Under the pieces are notes generated by a model, which worked only from the letters and a program-made list of their open reading frames with translations, did not search any database and was not told the origin of the DNA. Both the position numbers and the translations under genes were made by a program. DNA of 64,000 bases from Arcuatula senhousia (taxonomy: Eukaryota; Mollusca; Bivalvia; Mytilida; Mytilidae): assembly GCA_963971305.1 (NCBI GenBank), contig OZ020306.1, forward strand, positions 54,162,686-54,226,685, read 5' to 3'. Positions 59,300 to 64,000 of the stretch are shown here, piece after piece (positions within the stretch are counted from its first letter, which is position 1; each line of letters begins with the position of its first letter).

Positions 59300-60965
59300 C
59301 GAGTTTATTAAGGACTCCTGAACGCACACCTTATTTTTGCATATAAATTACACTAACGTAACGTAACCGTAATAACTTAAAACATGCATATGTATTGACC
59401 AACTTGATCTTATTGTATTTAGATAAGTTTTTTACACGATAGTTTTCTTATTGAAGGGGATACATTGAGCATTAATCAGTTGTTTTGTGAATTACCTGTA
59501 GTTAAAGTTTCAACGATAAGTTGAAGTTTGAAACTTTATTAATTTTCAATTTTATCTAATTCTACGAAAGCCTATTGAGACCAATTTTGTTATAAGATTT
59601 TTTTTATTCCTCGCAATAACGAGAAAATAGTCGTAATAACGAGAAATGAAAGTCGTAATAACGAGAAATGAAAATCGTAATAACGAGAAACAAGTCGTAA
59701 TAACGAGAAATGAAACTCGTAATAACGAGAAATGAAACTCGTAATAACGAGAAATGAAAGTCGAAATAATTAGGAGTGAAACTCGTAATTACGAGAATCA
59801 AAAGTCGTAATAACGAGAATCGAAACTCATAATAACGAGAAACAAGTCGTAAGAACGAGAAAATAGTCGTTTTAACGAGAAATGAAAGTCGTAATAACGA
59901 GGAACAAGTCGTAATAACGAGAAACCAAAGTCGTAATAACGAGAACCAAAGTCGTAATAACGAGAAACCAAAGTCGTAATAACGAGAAACAAATCGTAAA
60001 AACGAGATGTGAAAGTCGTCATAACGAGAAACAATTCGTAATAACGAGAAAATAGTCGTTATAACGACTTTAACTTCTCGTTATTACGACTTTTATTTCT
60101 CGTTATAACGACTTTTACTTCTCGTTATTACGACTTTCATTTCTCGTTATTACGACTTGTTTCTCGTTATAACGAGTTTCATTTCTCGTTATTACGACTT
60201 GTTTCTCTTTATTACGAGTTTCATTTCTCGTTATTACGACTTGTTTCTCGTTATTACGACATTCAGTTCTCGTTATTACGACTGTATTCTCGTTATTACG
60301 AGGACTAAAAACAATTTCTTACACCGAAATTGGTCTCTATAGGCTTTCGTATAATTCTATTTATTTGCCATCATTTCGATATAAAATACTAATATGAAAT
60401 AGAGAAAATGTTTTTATTTGTTTTATTTCTGATATATTATAACATAGCGAAACTATTAACAGTCAAGTTTTCAATGACTAATGATATTTTAATAACAAAG
60501 CTATCTTATTGGTATCTTAGTTTATATGGTCTTTTGATGGTCATAATTTAATGTTAGCATCGGTTATAATATTATTAGTCATTGACAAAAATTGATTGTA
60601 ACTCTTTCCGCTATCTTATAATATATCAAAAATTAAAGTAAACATTTTCTCTATTTCATTTATAGCATTTTATATCGATAAGATGGCAAATAAACATAAT
60701 TTCATCAATGGAAAATTAATAAAGCTTCAAACTTCAAATTATCGTTGAAACTTGAACCACAGGTAATTCACAAAACAACATATTCTCTTCAAAAAGAAAA
60801 CTATCTAGTAAACAATAGATACAATAGGATGAACAAAGATCAAGTTGGCCAATACATTTGCATGTTTTAAATACTTACGAATTAAGAAATGATTACGTTA
60901 CACTAGTGTAATTCACGTGCAAAAATAAGTATTGCGTTCAGGAGTCTTTATTTACTTGAATATAT
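59300..60965. mobile_element. large foldback element with a nested insertion
   Basis: The left arm (59300-59562, continuing 60352-60480) pairs with the right arm (60565-60965). Shared blocks include GGACTCCTGAACGCA/inverse, GAATTACCTGT, GTTTCAACGATAA and TTTATTTGCCATC/inverse. The left arm is split at 59563-60351 by another element. Without that insertion the foldback is about 880 bp, nearly all of it inverted. Confidence 0.7.
59563..60351. mobile_element. TA-bounded foldback element with AACGAGAA minisatellite
   Basis: The TIRs are TACGAAAGCCTATTGAGACC and the inverse (GGTCTCTATAGGCTTTCGTA) ending at 60351. The left arm has about twenty 20-22-bp units containing GTCGTAATAACGAGAAA; the right arm has the inverse, with the switch near 60060. 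Apparent Phe/Ser/Arg-rich ORFs are only the repeat translated. Confidence 0.88.
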
Positions 60966-61229
60966 AGCAGACTAACTTGTATTATTATACTTCAGTAGAT
61001 TTTTTTCTATATAAAATACAGGTAAACATTTTAACTATTACATCTTGAATTTGTTAAAAGTACTATTTCCCTAGGGATATAGTAAAAGCTATTTCCCTAG
61101 GGTAATAGTACCGTAATACAATTTCGCGGGGTTTTTGTATGATTGGCAGTAGGTGTGGCTAGAGTATACTGTATACAAGGTAAAGAGTGAGCAGTAGGCG
61201 TGGCTTTAGTTAAGTTGTTTACCGATTCA

Positions 61230-61390
61230 GTATAATAAAACAATTGTTTACTGGTCATTCGGAAAACAGTACATTTGTTTCCCCTCGGTACTTACCATTT
61301 CCCTCGGCGCTACGCGCCTCGTTAAATAGTAAGTACCTCGTGGAAACAAATGTACTGTTTCCCTCATGACCAGTCAACAATTGTATACTA
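61230..61390. repeat. inverted repeat with GC-rich loop
   Basis: Arms of about 60 bp (CAATTGTTTACTGGTCATTC ... GTACTTACCATTT and inverse) enclose CTCGGCGCTACGCGCCTCG. It resembles the smaller hairpin at 14885-14966 in design. Short direct repeats (TTTCCCTAGGG; AGTAGGCGTGGC-like) lie just before it at 61067-61212. Confidence 0.7.
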
Positions 61391-61641
61391 TGTAAAAATG
61401 AACCAAAGACAAAAATACGAATAAATATTAAGGATCTATTTATTTTTTAAAGATATTAAAATCATTTTTTGGTCTAAAGACCACCATTAGACAACTAATT
61501 CGTAGTCTTAATTTTAGGATTAAAAATTTGCGATGTCTAAAAATAAGACGTCTTCGATAAACCGATTTAGGACTAAGATTTGTCTATAGACCATCTTGAG
61601 ACACGTCTTAGTCATAAGTCACTTTTGTTAAACAGGCCCCA

Positions 61642-62233
61642 GGGGCGGTGTTCTCGAAGCTATACGTCTATAGACCACCAAATACTTGTCATAGTCTTCA
61701 GTTATGTTCTCGAAGCTGTCCTTTTTTAAGCCCGGTCCCATTTTTAGGATGAAAATTAAAGTCAATTGTATGTTTTTAGACATTCCAATCTTTATTTCTA
61801 CATAGCTTTTATACTATATTAACTCACTAAATTTTTCCATGTTTAATCATCGATTAGCTTGTATTAAAAATATCATGTATGGTTTTAAAACTTTGAATAC
61901 TGGATGACCTTGTATATATTGTTTTTGAACAAAGTGGTTGTGATTTAAATTCAAAAATGTAACTTATAAAATGACGACTTTTATTTTAAGCATGCAAACT
62001 ATAAATTAAATCCTTTTGGTGTACATAAAGATGAATATATTCTTTTTCAAAAGTTACATAATCTAATTTTGTTTAATTTAAAATTTTATTAAATATTTTT
62101 TATATTGAAACGTCTTACAAAAGACGCAACTTCGATACATTCGAGAAACATATTATGATTGTCTTAAGATGATTCAATCGTGTCAAACTGTGACTTTATA
62201 CAAATTTTATGATACTTTCAAGAACACCGTCCC
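61642..62233. mobile_element. MITE with GGGGCGGTGTTCT termini
   Basis: The left end GGGGCGGTGTTCTCGAAGCT is inverted at the right as TTTCAAGAACACCGTCCC. The interior is AT-rich, with TTTTAGACA-type motifs and no protein. Confidence 0.65.
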
Positions 62234-62277
62234 AGAAGCTGTAACCGAAGATATCTTTAGATTAAAATGTGTCTAAG

Positions 62278-62531
62278 GGACGGACCATTTAACTTGAAAG
62301 GGGGGGGGGGGGCTTGGTTTTTTGTTTTGATCAGAAAAAATTTTCCCGCGCTATTTATTTTTTGAAGTCGTCGCGACAGAATATTTTTTTTCATTATCAG
62401 CATTATTTTTTATAGTAGAAATCCTTCTTCAGAATATATTTTTTTGCCCTCAGCTGCCAAAATAAATAATTTTCAGAATATTTTTTTTGGAAAAAAACCA
62501 AGGCCCCCCTTCAAGTTAAATGGTCGGTCCC
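62278..62531. mobile_element. foldback MITE, GGACC family (best copy)
   Basis: The TIRs are GGGACGGACCATTTAACTTG and the inverse (CAAGTTAAATGGTCGGTCC-CC). A long G-run lies inside the left end and a C-run inside the right. The interior has GTCGCGACAGAATATT and CTCAGCTGCCA, which recur in the other copies. Confidence 0.78.
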
Positions 62532-63385
62532 CAATGATGGTCTAAGAATATGTCCTAGTACTATGTCGTTTTATGGAAGGTATCATTAATAAGGACATGT
62601 CCCAATGTTTGGTCTGAATTGAGGATACACAAATAGTAGCCCGAGGACCATCAATAGGTATTTTGACTTCAGTATGACGTATAAAAATTATGAGGTTTTT
62701 GGGATGAATTTAAGTGGCCCCTCGCTTTCAGCTTGTGTCAAATATACACTAACATAAATACTTAAATTCGTGGTAAAGAAATTCAAAGCTGATAGGTTTT
62801 TTACGAACGTATGTTGTTATTATTCTCCTTCATGTTCACAAGATTCATTGCTCATGGTTAGTTATGTACTAAATGGTTTAGTACAAATACTAAACATTTT
62901 AACAATGGAAAACTGTTACACCTTGTATATGTTTCTGTCTGAAACTAATGTAATGTATCAATGATGTACGCCCTCTTAAGTGCTTGAAATTCTCAAGTGG
63001 AAAGATTCTTCCAGTAATAACAGCTTATCACCCGGCTTTTTTTTATATTTTAAGTCTTTTTCCTAAACTAAAATTGTATGTAATTGTTTAGTTACGAGTC
63101 GAAAATCAAAATAAAAAAAAATGTACCAGATAAGCATTCTAAAAATTGGTTTTGATTTTAAATGTATACTGTTTTTCTCTAAATTGGTGTTTTACACATG
63201 TTTTTGTATGACTCAGTCAGTTGAAATAAGTCACTTATTTGCAAAACTTGAAACAATGAATTTCGTGTTGAGAAAATATCAATATCTATTTAAGCATAAT
63301 TATTTTAAATACACACGAAACATATCAAAGATTATAAAACAAATGAATGAAAGTTGACTTTATTTTGATACTATAAAAAATAATG
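62532..63385. other. intergenic, nothing recognised
   Basis: AT-rich. ORFs at 62770 and 63121 have no recognisable domains. Confidence 0.35.
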
Positions 63386-63472
63386 AGATGTGGAATAAGT
63401 GTACGCGACACAGGTCACATAACTAGCGGTTATTTAGAAAAACCACAATGGAAAACCGCCAGAAAGAATGTC
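63386..63472 (-). mobile_element. short 3' end of the Penelope-like family
   Basis: It begins at the common terminus GAGATGTGGAATAAGTGTAC and keeps AAAACCACAATGGAAAACCG before homology ends after about 87 bp. Severely 5'-truncated. Confidence 0.6.
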
Positions 63473-64000
63473 AATAGCTTTAAAAAAGAGATATTTACAA
63501 GCGAATAACATATGATGCATGTTTTGGTGCATGCATTTAATTTTAGACTTTTTCAATATAGCGTGCTCATGATAGAGAAAAAAATAAATAAAAAAGCTAT
63601 GCATCAAATTTAAATTGTTTGTTTTGAACTGTTTTAACATTTAAAGAAATAATCGCTACAAAGAATAAAAAAAATATTTAAAGAACAAGATGTTATAAAT
63701 TATAGAAATAAAGTAAAGTACAAATATCGGTTTTTTTTCATTTCTAATTGGTGATTTCAACTCCAATCCAATAAAATTTAAAAAACCGATTGAGTGATTA
63801 TTTTTGTAACTGACCTCGTTAGAATATCATATGTTTCTCTTCATAGTCCTATTTTAGAATTTAAACGTAGAATTATGAATGAAAATAAAACATTTTGTTT
63901 ATTTATATACGACTTAAATTACAAGTCTGGTTTGATGCTACAGTAGCGGAACAATTTTTTTTATGCTAATTTGCATAAAAAGTAGTTCATAGTATTGGGT
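63473..64000. other. intergenic, nothing recognised
   Basis: AT-rich DNA with no supported feature. Confidence 0.35.

Larger units (their letters stand above)
57808..61622. mobile_element. 3.8-kb composite bounded by long inverted repeats
   Basis: The arms are about 57808-57977 and 61450-61622, inverted, sharing AGACGTGTCT, GACGTCTTATTTTTAGACAT and ATAATATCTTTAAAAA-like sequence. The left arm ends exactly where the LINE relic begins. No transposase was found inside. It may be one long-TIR element swollen by later insertions. Confidence 0.6.

Noticed and set aside
59604..60342. Phe/Ser/Arg/Tyr-rich repeat ORFs on both strands
   Set aside because: They arise from the AACGAGAA unit being a multiple of about three bases; not protein genes.
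59563..60351. CRISPR-like array
   Set aside because: Units of 20-22 bp are contiguous without unique spacers, the array reverses orientation, and the DNA is eukaryotic.

Overview
This window is AT-rich eukaryotic DNA, most likely from a bivalve mollusc and probably a mytilid mussel. The evidence is the large load of decayed LINEs, Penelope-like elements, Helentron-type tandem elements and foldback MITEs, together with short host exons spread over long introns. The species call is inference. No tRNA, rRNA, CRISPR or operon structure was seen.

One host gene can be assembled completely: a nine-exon mitochondrial-clan cytochrome P450 on the minus strand (50752 down to 41136). Every splice junction is GT-AG, the reading frame is kept through all eight introns, and the product is 534 residues with the I-helix, ExxR, PERW and haem-cysteine motifs intact. 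A second possible host exon of unknown function lies at about 11082-11660 (minus).

Layout. 1-6587: head-to-tail array of two Helentron/HINE-like families built from 105-bp, 116-bp and about 1.2-1.5-kb repeats, then three copies of a roughly 490-bp element. 6588-11080: intergenic DNA with molluscan dispersed repeats. 11082-14165: possible host exon followed by a 5'-truncated LINE. 14185-20863: MITEs, hairpins, an RTE-like LINE fragment, a LINE endonuclease relic, a palindromic-minisatellite element and a TIR element. 23166-26895: broken Penelope-like element with an N-terminal GIY-YIG domain, with further 3' fragments of the same family at 28016, 28315, 44941 and 63386. 29207-32736: foldback MITEs. 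33086-37260: LINE insertion beside a 642-bp tandem duplication. 39780-40090: diverged tandem repeats with a consensus oestrogen-response-element palindrome. 41136-50752: the P450 gene, with retroelement debris in introns 3 and 4. 53005-53735: second palindromic-minisatellite element. 57607-62531: a nest of inverted repeats inside one another, containing a LINE relic, a large foldback and a third palindromic-minisatellite element.

The most unusual material is (1) three unrelated-sequence elements at 19128, 53005 and 59563 with one architecture: TA-bounded terminal inverted repeats enclosing mirror-image arrays of 20-22-bp units; (2) the tail-to-head HINE arrays; and (3) LINE 3' ends whose terminal hairpin stems change on both sides while keeping base pairing.
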